From positions 59,864,433 to 59,928,432 of the forward strand of contig CM043965.1 in NCBI GenBank assembly GCA_014529385.2: a DNA stretch of 64,000 nt. The letters are read 5' to 3'. Within the stretch, counting starts at the first letter, position 1; each line of letters begins with the position of its first letter. Origin of the DNA: Adiantum capillus-veneris. Lineage: Eukaryota > Streptophyta > Polypodiopsida > Polypodiales > Pteridaceae. The notes beneath the pieces are model-generated. The model saw only the letters and a program-made list of their open reading frames with translations. It searched no databases and had not been told where the DNA came from. The translations under genes were made by a program, and so were the position numbers. Positions 21,516-31,032 of this stretch are shown in pieces.

Positions 21516-22180
21516 ACCTAAATAAACCTAAGTCTAACGTAAATTATGTTATATTAAAAACAAAGAACTAAACTAACAGGGATTATAAGAACCTTAAAAC
21601 TGATTTAACACATAATTTTTCACATAACTCGGCAAGAGTTGGCATTCTCATCACTAAAGATGTGAGAGTTAACTTCCGACGGTGACGCTGCCTCATCTCC
21701 ATCCACATCTGACGACAGCAATTGGCCCTTTAGACCGTTCTTGCTCTTGTTACTAACTTTGAAGTTGCTGTTGAATGACTAGAGGTTGTCTAGATGGTCA
21801 TTGTGTCGGGGATGTAGTGACTCTTGCCGCCCTGAAGATCCACCTTCTTCCCTATCTTCTAAAGACATTTCACCAGTACTTTTGAATCGACGGAGCCCAC
21901 CATGAGTGAAGGCAGCAATACCCTATATTCCATTGAGGGCTTTCTTCACCCGCTTCATGCAGGCATCGCAGTCTATGGAGACCTAAATCTAATTTAATAT
22001 AACGTAAATCTAAATCTAGCGTAAATAAACGTAAATCTAATTAAAAATAAACATAAATCTAATCTAATTTAACTTTAATAAACCTAAATCTAATTTAACA
22101 TAAGTCTACATCTAACCTAATCTTTAACGTCTTTTATGATAGTTTCCTACGACGTTATAACTCTCTTCTTCTTGTGTGTG
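21340..22180. repeat. ~100 bp direct duplication flanking the captured fragment
   Basis: The block CCTAAATCTAATTTAAC, GTCTACATCTAACCTAATC, TTTAACGTCTTTT, AGTTTCCTACGACGTTA, CTCTTCTTCTTGTGTGTG appears at about 21392-21500 and 22083-22180, on either side of the HMA fragment. Around both copies are decayed short repeats based on TAAATCTAA. The arrangement suggests a segment carrying the fragment was inserted or duplicated within the CACTA element. Confidence 0.75.
21620..21982 (-). pseudogene. HMA-domain gene fragment captured in the CACTA element
   Basis: The minus strand from 21982, right after an acceptor-like TTTAG, reads VSIDCDACMKRVKKALNGI in one frame: a CxxC motif followed by the first helix of a heavy-metal-associated domain, as in plant isoprenylated HIPP proteins and copper chaperones. 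The same frame then continues through a TAG at 21923-21925 (GLRRFKSTGEMSLED, EEGGSSGRQESLHP) and a TAG at 21779-21781 (SFNSNFKVSNKSKNGLKGQ, DVDGDEAASPSE) to TGA at 21620-21622. The second half of the HMA fold is missing. It is unrelated to CACTA transposition genes, so capture of host DNA is the natural explanation. The HMA call is moderate because only about 20 residues are diagnostic. Confidence 0.5.
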
Positions 22181-22379
22181 TGCGCGTGTGTGGATGTGTG
22201 TGCCAATAAAAAGAGATAAATGGTATAACCTTTCTATCACCCATGCCAAGTATGATAGATTGGTTATGCCATTTCCCTCTTGAATAATAGGTCTTGAGTT
22301 CAACTCCTCGTTGGCTAGATCTTTAGGTCTTTTAATTTTAATTAGTTTCCTACGACGTTAAATTAGTTTCTCTCTCTTT

Positions 22380-22597
22380 CTCTCTCAATGTGTGTGCGTT
22401 TTTTTGGATCGTATGCATGTTTTCTCTCTCTTTTCCTCTCTCAATGTGTGCGTTTTTTGTTTATGCATGTTCTCTCTCTCTTTTCCTCTCTCAATGCGTG
22501 CGTTTTTTGTTTATGCATGCTCTCTCTCTCTTTTCCTCTCTCAATGTGTGTGTGCATTCTTTGTTTATGTATGTGTGTGTGCGTTTTTGTTTATGTT

Positions 22598-22635
<38 letters not shown>

Positions 22636-22660
22636 AACACTATGTGTGTGTGTGTGTGTA

Positions 22661-22695
<35 letters not shown>

Positions 22696-22835
22696 AAGAG
22701 GGGAAGGGAACATGAGAGTGAGGAGAGGGAAGGAGCATACCTGGCTCTCCTTCCTCTCCTCGTGTGTGTGTGTGTGTGTGTGTGTGGAGAAGAAAAAGAG
22801 AGAGAGAGAGAGAGAAAGAGAGAGGGAGAGCGTTA
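22380..22835. repeat. Low-complexity block: ~50 bp tandem unit plus CT, TG and GA arrays
   Basis: TCTCTCTCTCTTTTCCTCTC then TCAATG.GTGCG and TTTTTTGTTTATGCATG repeats about four times (near 22380, 22423, 22471, 22521; period ~50). It is followed by (CT)n 22602-22632, (TG)n 22643-22673, (AG)n 22674-22690, (TG)n 22761-22786 and (GA)n 22797-22830. Open frames across it are artefacts. Confidence 0.9.
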
Positions 22836-22914
22836 CCTGCTCCTTGCTTGAGGGCGCTGAAAAACTCAGATCTGAGATCTGAGTTTTTGGGCGCGCTCTG
22901 TTATTTTTTTAGCC

Positions 22915-23010
22915 CAGTCGGCGTTGCTATGAGCGTCGCAAATTTATAAAAATTTGCGACGCTCATAGCGACGCCGGGATTTTTTTTTTTGAGCGTCGCT
23001 GTGTGAGCGT
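22915..23010. repeat. CACTA subterminal repeats, right end
   Basis: Inverted copies of ATGAGCGTCGCAAATTT and AAATTTGCGACGCTCAT form a near-perfect hairpin at about 22930-22968, followed by GAGCGTCGCT and GAGCGTCACT. They mirror the left-end motifs. Confidence 0.85.
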
Positions 23011-23040
23011 CACTAATATGAATAGCCTCTTGTAGTGGTA

Positions 23041-23339
23041 TATGATGCCTCGACTGCCAGAGAGCTCCATTGTATCAGCTCACCCTTTGTATTCCCTTTG
23101 TATCAGCTTTCACATCACCCCTACCCAGTATTTTCTTTTGAGTTCTTTGTACTTTTTGTACCCAGACCTGGTATTAGATTCACCACATGTAACCTTTTGG
23201 TCTCATAGGTCATTTTGGCCTTTTGAAGACGTTAATATTACATTCATTTCATTCCTCTCTCTCTCTTTCTCTCTGTGTGTGTGTGTGTGTGTGTTAGAGG
23301 TTATTTGGTGAAACTTGTGTACTGATTAGTGGATTTTCA
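23041..23339 (+). other. LINE-side flank of the CACTA insertion, with (CT)n/(GT)n
   Basis: Continuation of the sequence interrupted by the CACTA element. It contains (CT)n and (GT)n at about 23255-23294. No gene recognised. Confidence 0.35.
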
Positions 23340-23618
23340 GCAGCTTATACAGAGTCAACGATTTCTTATTCATGATGATATTGTTAGTCAAGGGTTGTTG
23401 AAAAAAATATTATGATTGCCACTGCCTTGATCACCATGTATGACAAATGTGGTAGGACCAAGTAGCCCTGGCCTGTTTTCAGCCGATACAAAGCGAGGAC
23501 ATCTCTCGAGATGCAATCACCTATGCTTTGGTCTTGAAGGCATGTGGCACTGTCTGGAATGTCGTCTTTTCAAGTGCATTGATTGTGGGATATGCCCAAC
23601 AGGGACAGGGCTAGGAAG
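23340..23618 (+). pseudogene. PPR-repeat pseudogene fragment, 5' of hAT-1
   Basis: Decayed pentatricopeptide-repeat coding DNA. Across shifting frames one reads IHDDIVSQGLLKK, TALITMYDKCGRTK, DAITYALVLKACGT and WNVVFSSALIVGYAQQGQG, the helical-hairpin motifs of PLS-class PPR proteins, which bind organellar RNA in plants. Stops and frameshifts are frequent. The fragment is cut at 23618 by hAT-1 and resumes at 33255. Confidence 0.78.
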
Positions 23619-24074
23619 CAAAGTTACACGGAACGGGAACGGGGCCCGAAACGGTAAGCTTAAAATATGCTCAAATTAGGTTGGATTTAACCTGTACGTT
23701 AGTAGAGAGGGGCCTGTTCCGGCCGTTCCCTATTACACTATGTGGCCATCTACCATGCATGCATTGCCAATGTGTCAACATGCCATACATGAACGCATAT
23801 CTGAAAATGGCTACAACTTCTTCATATTCCCCTTCTTGATGGTTATTGGTGTACTTGGAGTTCTCCATAGCTACTGAAAATGGCCATAAATCTAGACCAG
23901 ATTGCCACACAAAAGAGCAATCAGCTAGGCTTGGTACCACTGTAACCGGTTGGGGGACTATTGCCCAAGTGGTGGAAGAGAGCACACATAAATTTCAGCA
24001 TAAGGGACATAGTGAAAGAGAGTTTTCAGCTCAAAGACGAGTGATAGAGATTGGAGCTCACAACTCCTAGCATT

Positions 24075-25667
24075 TGTCATAATAATCAATATCTAATTCT
24101 CCTAAATGATTTTCTCATATTAAACTGATCATTTAATGTGGGGAAGTGCCAAGGGAGAAAAAGCTAGAATATTGGTTAAGTTAGCAGACCGGCCACAGTA
24201 GGGATCCAAAGGAGGGAAAATAGGGATCCAAAGGGGGGGCCATCTGCAAAAGAGCCATGTGAAACAATGGGCCAAAAAGACCCTAAGGTTCAGCCCATTA
24301 AGACTTCCAAAATGCTAAGGTTCCAAAATTCAAAGGTTGTGTCCAAAGGTTGACCCTAGGGAAAATTGGATGCTTAGTGTGAGCTCAAAAAGTCTTTGCA
24401 TATCCCTACATGGGAGGGGGCGAGCCCCAAAGCTAGGGGATGAGAGAGAAAGCTACACACACACACACAGGCTCCCTTTACACAAAGGGAATGAGGGACA
24501 CATGTCAGCTCCCTAGGCCAGATGCCCACAAGGTGTGCCCAATTCCTATTGGAAGACCCTTGAAGTGGACCAATGAGAATTAAGCTAGAGTAAATCTAGT
24601 TTAATTAATTAAAAAAAACATTTAATAAAAGAAACCAATAAGAATTAAGTGTCCTAGAAGACTATTGGGCAGTCTCCCAAGGGGTCCAATGAGCATTCAG
24701 GAGCCCCATGGCTTGCCTGATTCCTATTGGCCAGGAGGCAAAGGGGTCCAATGAGAGTTTAGTTTAATTATTTAATTACCTAAAGCTCTCACAAAAGGGG
24801 AAAGGGGGACACATGTCAGAAGGCTATCACTTATGCTGCTTAATCCCTATTGGCTTGACCTGGGGAGGTCCAATGAGGCAAAAGCCAGCCTAACATAGCA
24901 GCTAGGGCTCGCCCAAGAGAGAGGGGGGGCTGATTTTTGCTTGGCATTGACACACACACTCTCACACTTGACCATGTGTGAAGGGGAAAATACTCTATCT
25001 CCTCCCAAGCTTTAATGGAGAGCTCATCACCTACTCCAAGCTTGTGAGATAGAAGCCTACATCAACACTCTCTTGGCATGTGGATGCAAATCCAACCAAG
25101 AGCCAAGCTTCAATGCATGCTCATCTTCTCTACCAAGCTAATTACTAAGCTAAGCTATGCTAATATGAGTGATTATGTGAGGAGATGTACTTCTTTCTCG
25201 TAAGATACTTCTTTTTCCTCTCAATCTACTCTCATACCCTGCTAGCTCTCACCATCTTCGAAGGTGTGTGAGGTCTTGGGTCTGAGAACGGGGATAATTC
25301 AAGTTGTGTTTGATTAAGTGTTTTGCTTGGTGTATGAAGCTTCCATCTTCATTGCACTAGCTCATCTTGAAGGAACACAAAGAATTGTATTGTACAATGT
25401 CTCTCTTGATGGGAGAAACCATAATACAAAGCCTTTTGGAGGGGGGACCGGCTCCAAGCAAATCCGGTCCTCAACTGTTGTCAATAGCTTAATTGCTCTC
25501 TCTTTTGAAAGTATTGTCGATGCTATCTAACTAGGTGTTATGCTTTTTGTTGCTCTCTCCACCCAAGCACTCTTGTAATTCTCATTAGGAATCAACTCTA
25601 ATGAAATGCTCACTATGTTCATGTTAATTTCCGCTACACATAAGATTTTAGGCCATTAAATGTTACA
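24075..25667 (+). repeat. 5' LTR of chromovirus copy 1
   Basis: 1,593 bp. Its upstream half has four pairs ATTGG...CCAAT at 24548/24570, 24663/24686, 24726/24748 and 24849/24870, each with 21-23 bp between motif starts, plus a lone CCAAT near 24633. A short CA array lies at about 24457-24469. A GTG-started 70-codon frame (25318-25530) recurs in all four LTRs but shows no known domain. Confidence 0.95.
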
Positions 25668-25681
25668 TTGGTATCAGAGCT
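25668..25681 (+). promoter_or_regulatory. Primer-binding site, initiator Met-tRNA type
   Basis: TTGGTATCAGAGC directly after the LTR end, the standard plant retrotransposon primer site. The same site follows the 5' LTR of copy 2 at 42886 and the gag-only element near 36281. Confidence 0.92.
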
Positions 25682-26084
25682 CAAGGTTTCTCTTTTCTTG
25701 CTCAAGAAGGGAGGTCCTCAAGCTAGCTACAAATGGTTGGTATTATTAATTGCCTGTGAGTAAGTAGAATAGGGATTTTTCAGCCTTGCAGTGCGCCTGC
25801 CTTTGTGCAGTTAACGGGGCATCACCGTCGAGAGCTATGGTCTTAATAGTGGAGTCCTACGGGGCTTGCCTACGGCTTAACCACTATTGAGCTATTAGAA
25901 GCTTGACAGGAGCCGGTGTTGTTTTGGTGTCGAAAGACCCTCTCTTCTATTCCTTGCAATTAATGGTATTCGAGCCGCGGGTACAGTAGCTTGAGTGCTT
26001 TTTCTAAAGGGGTAAAGAGGAGTAGTAACTAGGGCTTGAAGTGCCAAAGTACTCCTAAAAAGTTTACACCTAAAAGTTGTTAGA

Positions 26085-27131
26085 ATGGCTGACAATATTA
26101 AAGAGAGTGAAATTAATGTTGATAACTTTGATTTTGCTCATGAGCAAGCTACTAATGATGCTTCAATGCTTGTTAATTATCTTGTTTCTAGGCTTCAACA
26201 AGCCATGGGCAATCCATCTCTCCAAAGTGAAGTGCAACGGCAGCTCCGTGCTCACGGGATTCTCCAAGCTCATCACCATGACGAGAGAACACCTAGGAAG
26301 CCTCCTTGTGAGACTACCAAAAGAGGTCTCTCTCCGATTCGGGAAGAAGAAGAGAATCCATATGAAGGGCTCAAGAACTTACTTCTTGATGATGCATCTC
26401 CTTCCCAAAGGATAACTCAAGAGCCTCCACCGAAGGAACGAGAAAGAAGCGAGTCTCCCGCCACCTCGGCGGAGATGGCTCCACGAAGACGGCGGGCTAA
26501 ACGCTCTCCATCACCACCAAAGCGGAGAAGACCATCACACTCTTCTCCACGCCATAATTCAAAGAGGGATGATAAAAAGCAAGAGAAGAAAAAGGCGAGA
26601 AAGAGGACACCCTCTTCTCCATCTTCTTTATCCTCTTCCTCTTATGAAAGCTATGGTGAAGATGACAAAGATCAAGACAAGAAAAAGGCGAGAAAGAGGT
26701 CACCCTCTTCTCCACCTTCTTCAAATTCTTCATCTTCTGAAGAAAGTGATGGTGCAACTTTTGAACCATCAAAAAGAAGAGGCCATAGGAAATCCTATGC
26801 CGCATGGAAGAGGTCGTCCAAGCTGAAGAAATTCAAAGAGGGAGGGAAGAGCATCTCTTTCCTTACCTATGATGGCACCTTCGGTGCTACAGACAAAGTT
26901 TTGGCCTTTATCCAGCAATTCGATGCGGCGTTTGGAGATGAGGGCTTCACGGAGTCCTCTAAGCTACGCCATGTAGCTATGCACTTTCAAAAGTCCGCCA
27001 GACAATGGTGGTCTAGCCTACGAGCCAACGGTGAAGCTCCACGAACATGGAAGGCTTTAAGAGCTTCCATTATGAAGCAGTTTTTGGCACCGATGCCAAA
27101 GACAAAGTACTCACCGAATGGCGAAGCTTAA
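26085..27131 (+). CDS. gag: Gag of chromovirus copy 1, cut by frameshift
   Basis: Capsid polyprotein that would form the cytoplasmic particle. From MADNIKESEINVDNFDFAHE it has an N-terminal helical part, a long Arg/Lys/Ser-rich linker (about residues 125-240, RRRRAKRSPSPPKRRR and SSSSYES-type runs), and the start of the retrotransposon gag domain (SISFLTYDGTFGATDKVLAF, WWSSLRANGEAPRTWKALRA). The gag domain breaks at about 27090: copy 2 has one more base there (GGCCATCGATGC against GGCACCGATGC), so this frame ends early with a false tail. The remaining gag reads on in the frame of the downstream ORF. The start is supported by identical context in copy 2. Confidence 0.85.
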   Translation: MADNIKESEINVDNFDFAHEQATNDASMLVNYLVSRLQQAMGNPSLQSEVQRQLRAHGILQAHHHDERTPRKPPCETTKRGLSPIREEEENPYEGLKNLLLDDASPSQRITQEPPPKERERSESPATSAEMAPRRRRAKRSPSPPKRRRPSHSSPRHNSKRDDKKQEKKKARKRTPSSPSSLSSSSYESYGEDDKDQDKKKARKRSPSSPPSSNSSSSEESDGATFEPSKRRGHRKSYAAWKRSSKLKKFKEGGKSISFLTYDGTFGATDKVLAFIQQFDAAFGDEGFTESSKLRHVAMHFQKSARQWWSSLRANGEAPRTWKALRASIMKQFLAPMPKTKYSPNGEA

Positions 27132-30100
27132 AGCTCTCTCCCAATGAATCCATCCACAAATATGTAGACAAGTTTTGGGACCTACAACTCAAAGCCACTG
27201 TCTTCAAAAAGTTGGATTTTGGAGAGCAAAAGCAACAATTTTGTGCGGGCTTAACCGAAGAAATGGCGGAGTATGTCAACTCCCAAAGGCCACGTACCAT
27301 ATCGGCGGTAATACACCATACTATGGTGGCCTCGCGAATCAATTTCCAAACGGGGGGTAAAAGAAATAATAAGCCCCCGGAAAACAAAGGTTCCAATGAG
27401 CCTAAGGGGAAGGACAATGTCCAAAAGTCTCCTAAGGGCAATTCCAACAAAGCTAAAGAGAAGGGAGTTTACAAAGGAAAGAATAAACTCTCTCCTGAAG
27501 AGCTTGAGCGTTATCGTAAAGATAACCGGTGTTTCAAGTGCGGCGAACAAGGGCATGCGTACCGCGCTTGTCCCCAAAAGAACAACCGCCAAGATCCTCC
27601 TAGAGCTTCTTTGGTTGAAATCCAAGAGGAGGAGATTCACCAAACTCACCACAAAGGATCTCCTCTATGCCATGCTTGGGGAAAGGTAAGAGAACATGAT
27701 GCTTTTATTCTCTTTGACCCTGGTTCTACTCACAATTTCATATCTATGGAGTTAGCCACCAAGCTAGGCATACAATCCTACGAGATGGGAGATATCCTAC
27801 CCGCAGACAGTGCCTTCAAGGGGCAAGAAGCTTCAGTCACTCCCTTAATCGGGAAATTGAGGCTTCATGTCCAAGGCTATGTGGACAAAGAGGATTTCTT
27901 TATCTCTCCTCTCAAGCATGAGGATGTAATCCTAGGGGCACCATGGTTTGACCATCTGGCTGCCCATGTTAAATTTCCTGAAAGGAGAATCTCCTTTAAG
28001 TTCAGGGAAAAGGACATGTATATAGATGCTAGGGAGATGGGTAACACCATCCCCATTGTACATACACCAGCTTTCAACAAGTCAATAAAGAGCTCTATTT
28101 CCGTGTACATGATTTTTGTTAAAGATTCTCAAAATGAACCTAATGCTTTAACAAAAGAAAATAAAAGCAACCAAAAGGAATTAGAGTTATCCAATTTTCT
28201 CAAGGGGTTTCAAGATGTCTTTATTGACGACATCCCTTGTGAGCTACCTCCTAAACGAGGTAATGACGACCATGCAATTGAACTTCTTCCAGGAAGTTCA
28301 CCGCCTAACAAACCTCCTTATAGAGTTTCTCAAGCTCAACAAGAGGAGATTATGCGGCAAGTGCATGAGTTAATTGAGAAGGGCATGGTTAGGCCTAGCT
28401 CATCTCCATTTTGCTCACCTGTGCTATTAGTGCAAAAGAAAGACGGCACATATCGTATGTGTGTCGACTATAGAGCACTAAATAGGATCACTATCAAGAA
28501 TAGGTTTCCCGTTCCACGGGTAGAAGACCTATTTGATAAGCTACAAGGATCGACCTACTTCAGTAGGATTGACCTAAAAAGTGGCTATCATCAAATAAGG
28601 ATAGTTGATCAAGACATTGTAAAGACCGCATTTCGTACTACATTTGGTCTTTACGAATACATTGTCATGCCTTTTGGCTTGACTAATGCACCAGCCACAT
28701 TTAACCGCTTGATGGAGAAGCTGTTCAGACCTCATCGAACCTTCACTGGAGTGTTCTTTGATGATATTATCATCTACTCTAATTCATTGGAGGAACACAA
28801 GCAACACCTCCAGGTAATATTTCAAGTTTTAAGAGAGAATAAACTTTATGTTAATCGAAAGAAAAGTGAATTTTTCTTGCAAGAGATTCAATATTTAGGT
28901 CACATTATCTCTCAAGATGGAATCCAAATGGATCCATCCAAGTTAGAGGTAATAAAAGGATGGCCTAAACCAAGGAATCTTCATGAACTAAGAAGCTTTA
29001 TAGGTATGTGTGCATACTATAGACGCTTCATAGAAAAGTTCTCACAAATTGCGGGACCATTACATGACCTAACAAAGAAAAATGTTAGGTATACGTGGTC
29101 TGCTAAGGAGAACAATGCTTTCGAAAAGCTTAAAGAAAAGCTTATCTCTCAACCTGTGCTTACACTACCGGATCTCTCAAAACCATTTGAGGTCCAATGT
29201 GATGCTTGTGGTGATTGCCTTGGGGCTGTTTTGCTCCAAGAAGGGCACGCCATAGGCTATGAGAGTCGAAGGCTCGACCCTGTTGAGCAAGCTCTAGGCA
29301 TATACGAAAAAGAACTCCTTGCAGTTCTACATGCCTTAGACTCATGGAAGCACTATTTATTGGGGACTCCTTTCATTCTGCGAACGGATCACCAAAGTCT
29401 TAAGTACTTCATGACGCAGACCAAGCTCTCCGACAAACAAATGAGGTGGGCAAATTTCCTTTCGCAATTTCATTTTCATATTGCTCACATTGCTGGCAAG
29501 CATAATCAAGTAGCCGATGCACTCTCAAGACGACCGAGAGTGAATGCGGTTTCCATAGCAACTCACAATGATCTATCTTTAATGATAGATGAGTATGCTA
29601 TTGATCCCGATTTTAGAGATGTGATTTCAGCCCTTGCCTTAGGAAAGAAAGAAGAACCATTTACTTTACAAGATGGTTATCTTCTCTATGGCAATAGACT
29701 ATGCGTTACTAACTCACTACGTGAGAAAGTAATGTATGAATCTCATGCTCCACCATATGCGGGGCATAGAGGGATTCAGTCTACCCTAAAGGGAATTGAA
29801 ACATATTTCTATTGGCCTACCATGAAAGTGAACATACATGAGTATGTTTCCAAATGTGTGGTATGTCAAAAGACAAAATTTGATAGAGGGAAGCAACTTG
29901 GATTGCTTCAACCCTTGCCAATCCCTAATTCACCATGGGAGAGCATATCCATGGATTTTATCTTTGGATTGCCTAAGTCTATCCATGGGAATACGGGAAT
30001 ATGGACGATAGTAGACAGGTTCAGTAAACAAGCTCATTTTATACCTGTCAAAAAGACTATCAAAGCCCATCAAATGGCAACCCTCTTCATTTCACAAATT

Positions 30101-30772
30101 TTCAAGTACCATGGCTTGCCAATGTCCATAGTGTCGGATAGAGATCCTAGAATGACCAGTAATTTCTGGAAGGGTCTCTTTGAGAATTTAGGAACAAGGC
30201 TAAACTTCTCTTCGGCCTATCATCCACAAACTGATGGCCAAAGTGAAATAGCTAACCTAACTATTCTCGATCTACTAAAAGCCTATGTAACGGAAGTAGA
30301 TCAAAGATCCCAATGGGAGAAGTACTTACCCTTAGTAGAGTATGCTTACAATAACACTGTACATACTTCTACAGGAAAAGCACCTTTCGAGGTAATTGAG
30401 GGAAGATCAAAAAGTCCCTTGCTACTTAAGGTACATGGGAAGATCTTCGCTGCAGATGAGTATAGCCGAGACCTACAAGAATCTTTCCAAAAGATTAAGG
30501 ATGCTATCTCTATCTCACAGCAAAGGCAAAAGGCTGCTGCTGACAAGCACAGAAGAGCCCAAACCTTTAAAGAAAACGATTGGGTCTTGTTAAAGTTTCC
30601 CAAGGCTCGATTAAGGCACACTACGGGCAAGAATCCTACGGGTCACCAAAAGTACTATGCTAAACTAGCAAAAAGGTACTATGGTCCCTTCCAATTCTTA
30701 GGCCAATCAATGAGATGGCCTATCAACTTAAGTTGCCCAATCATTGGCTCATACACAATGCTTTTCATGTGA
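27047..30772 (+). CDS. pol: Gag C-terminus plus Pol polyprotein of chromovirus copy 1
   Basis: 1,241-codon frame covering the end of gag and nearly all of pol. In frame coordinates: zinc knuckle CFKCGEQGHAYRAC 162-175; protease FDPGSTHNF 223-231; reverse transcriptase about 455-625 with YFSRIDLKSGYHQIRI, FGLTNAPATFNR and the active site FFDD 570-573; RNase H about 714-830 with Asp719, Glu756 and Asp781; integrase with His900, His907, Cys937, Cys940 and the catalytic triad Asp970, Asp1031, Glu1067 (35 residues between the last two). All catalytic residues are present. The first in-frame codons before about 27090 are not real gag. The end (after YYGPFQ) is a false tail caused by a one-base deletion near 30690; the true C-terminus continues in another frame. 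Confidence 0.95.
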   Translation: MEGFKSFHYEAVFGTDAKDKVLTEWRSLKLSPNESIHKYVDKFWDLQLKATVFKKLDFGEQKQQFCAGLTEEMAEYVNSQRPRTISAVIHHTMVASRINFQTGGKRNNKPPENKGSNEPKGKDNVQKSPKGNSNKAKEKGVYKGKNKLSPEELERYRKDNRCFKCGEQGHAYRACPQKNNRQDPPRASLVEIQEEEIHQTHHKGSPLCHAWGKVREHDAFILFDPGSTHNFISMELATKLGIQSYEMGDILPADSAFKGQEASVTPLIGKLRLHVQGYVDKEDFFISPLKHEDVILGAPWFDHLAAHVKFPERRISFKFREKDMYIDAREMGNTIPIVHTPAFNKSIKSSISVYMIFVKDSQNEPNALTKENKSNQKELELSNFLKGFQDVFIDDIPCELPPKRGNDDHAIELLPGSSPPNKPPYRVSQAQQEEIMRQVHELIEKGMVRPSSSPFCSPVLLVQKKDGTYRMCVDYRALNRITIKNRFPVPRVEDLFDKLQGSTYFSRIDLKSGYHQIRIVDQDIVKTAFRTTFGLYEYIVMPFGLTNAPATFNRLMEKLFRPHRTFTGVFFDDIIIYSNSLEEHKQHLQVIFQVLRENKLYVNRKKSEFFLQEIQYLGHIISQDGIQMDPSKLEVIKGWPKPRNLHELRSFIGMCAYYRRFIEKFSQIAGPLHDLTKKNVRYTWSAKENNAFEKLKEKLISQPVLTLPDLSKPFEVQCDACGDCLGAVLLQEGHAIGYESRRLDPVEQALGIYEKELLAVLHALDSWKHYLLGTPFILRTDHQSLKYFMTQTKLSDKQMRWANFLSQFHFHIAHIAGKHNQVADALSRRPRVNAVSIATHNDLSLMIDEYAIDPDFRDVISALALGKKEEPFTLQDGYLLYGNRLCVTNSLREKVMYESHAPPYAGHRGIQSTLKGIETYFYWPTMKVNIHEYVSKCVVCQKTKFDRGKQLGLLQPLPIPNSPWESISMDFIFGLPKSIHGNTGIWTIVDRFSKQAHFIPVKKTIKAHQMATLFISQIFKYHGLPMSIVSDRDPRMTSNFWKGLFENLGTRLNFSSAYHPQTDGQSEIANLTILDLLKAYVTEVDQRSQWEKYLPLVEYAYNNTVHTSTGKAPFEVIEGRSKSPLLLKVHGKIFAADEYSRDLQESFQKIKDAISISQQRQKAAADKHRRAQTFKENDWVLLKFPKARLRHTTGKNPTGHQKYYAKLAKRYYGPFQFLGQSMRWPINLSCPIIGSYTMLFM

Positions 30773-31032
30773 GCCTTTTAAAGCCTTACAAAGGAGAGCC
30801 ACCTCAAGAACCAACTATTGAAGACCCACCGGAGATCGAAGACCACGAGGAGGTGCTGCAGCCCGAGTCCATTCTCCGACATGAAGACAAGGTATTAAGA
30901 GGCGGTAAGACTATCAGACGATATCTTATTAAGTTTAAGAATTATCCTTTTGAAGATGCTAGATGGATGCAAGGCATACAATTAAAGGATAACCTAAACC
31001 TTGTCAATGCTTACAATGCTTCCCAAGAGTAA
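30715..31032 (+). CDS. Integrase end and chromodomain of chromovirus copy 1
   Basis: Continuation of Pol after the frameshift. It reads LKLPNHWLIHNAFHVSLLKP (the conserved integrase C-terminal motif), an acidic linker and a chromodomain-like segment (RGGKTIRRYLIKFKNYPFED, ARWM), then stops at 31032. Chromodomains of chromoviruses are thought to steer integration toward marked chromatin. In copy 2 the same region is fused in frame to integrase. Confidence 0.88.
   Translation: MAYQLKLPNHWLIHNAFHVSLLKPYKGEPPQEPTIEDPPEIEDHEEVLQPESILRHEDKVLRGGKTIRRYLIKFKNYPFEDARWMQGIQLKDNLNLVNAYNASQE

Larger units (their letters stand above)
15014..23037 (-). mobile_element. Complete CACTA (En/Spm) transposon, 8,024 bp
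   Basis: Ends are perfect 12 bp inverted repeats, CACTACAAGAGG at 15014 and CCTCTTGTAGTG ending 23037, flanked by a 3 bp duplication GTA (15011-15013 and 23038-23040). This is the exact hallmark of CACTA elements. Both subterminal regions (15050-15250 and 22915-23010) carry many direct and inverted copies of TAGCGACG or CGTCGCTA, the type of short motif bound by TNP1-like proteins. Inside, both genes read from the minus strand: a TNP2-type transposase and a TNP1/Ptta-like gene, plus a captured HMA-domain fragment. Each gene has in-frame stops, so this copy is probably no longer autonomous, though ends and exon structure are intact. Confidence 0.95.

Noticed and set aside
22388-22851. Three overlapping plus-strand frames up to 153 codons
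   Set aside because: All three frames are open because the sequence is tandem CT/TG/GA repeat; no frame is favoured.
26497-26826. Long frames on the other strand and in shifted frame under the gag linker
   Set aside because: Shadows of the Arg/Ser-rich gag coding sequence; they repeat in copy 2 for the same reason.
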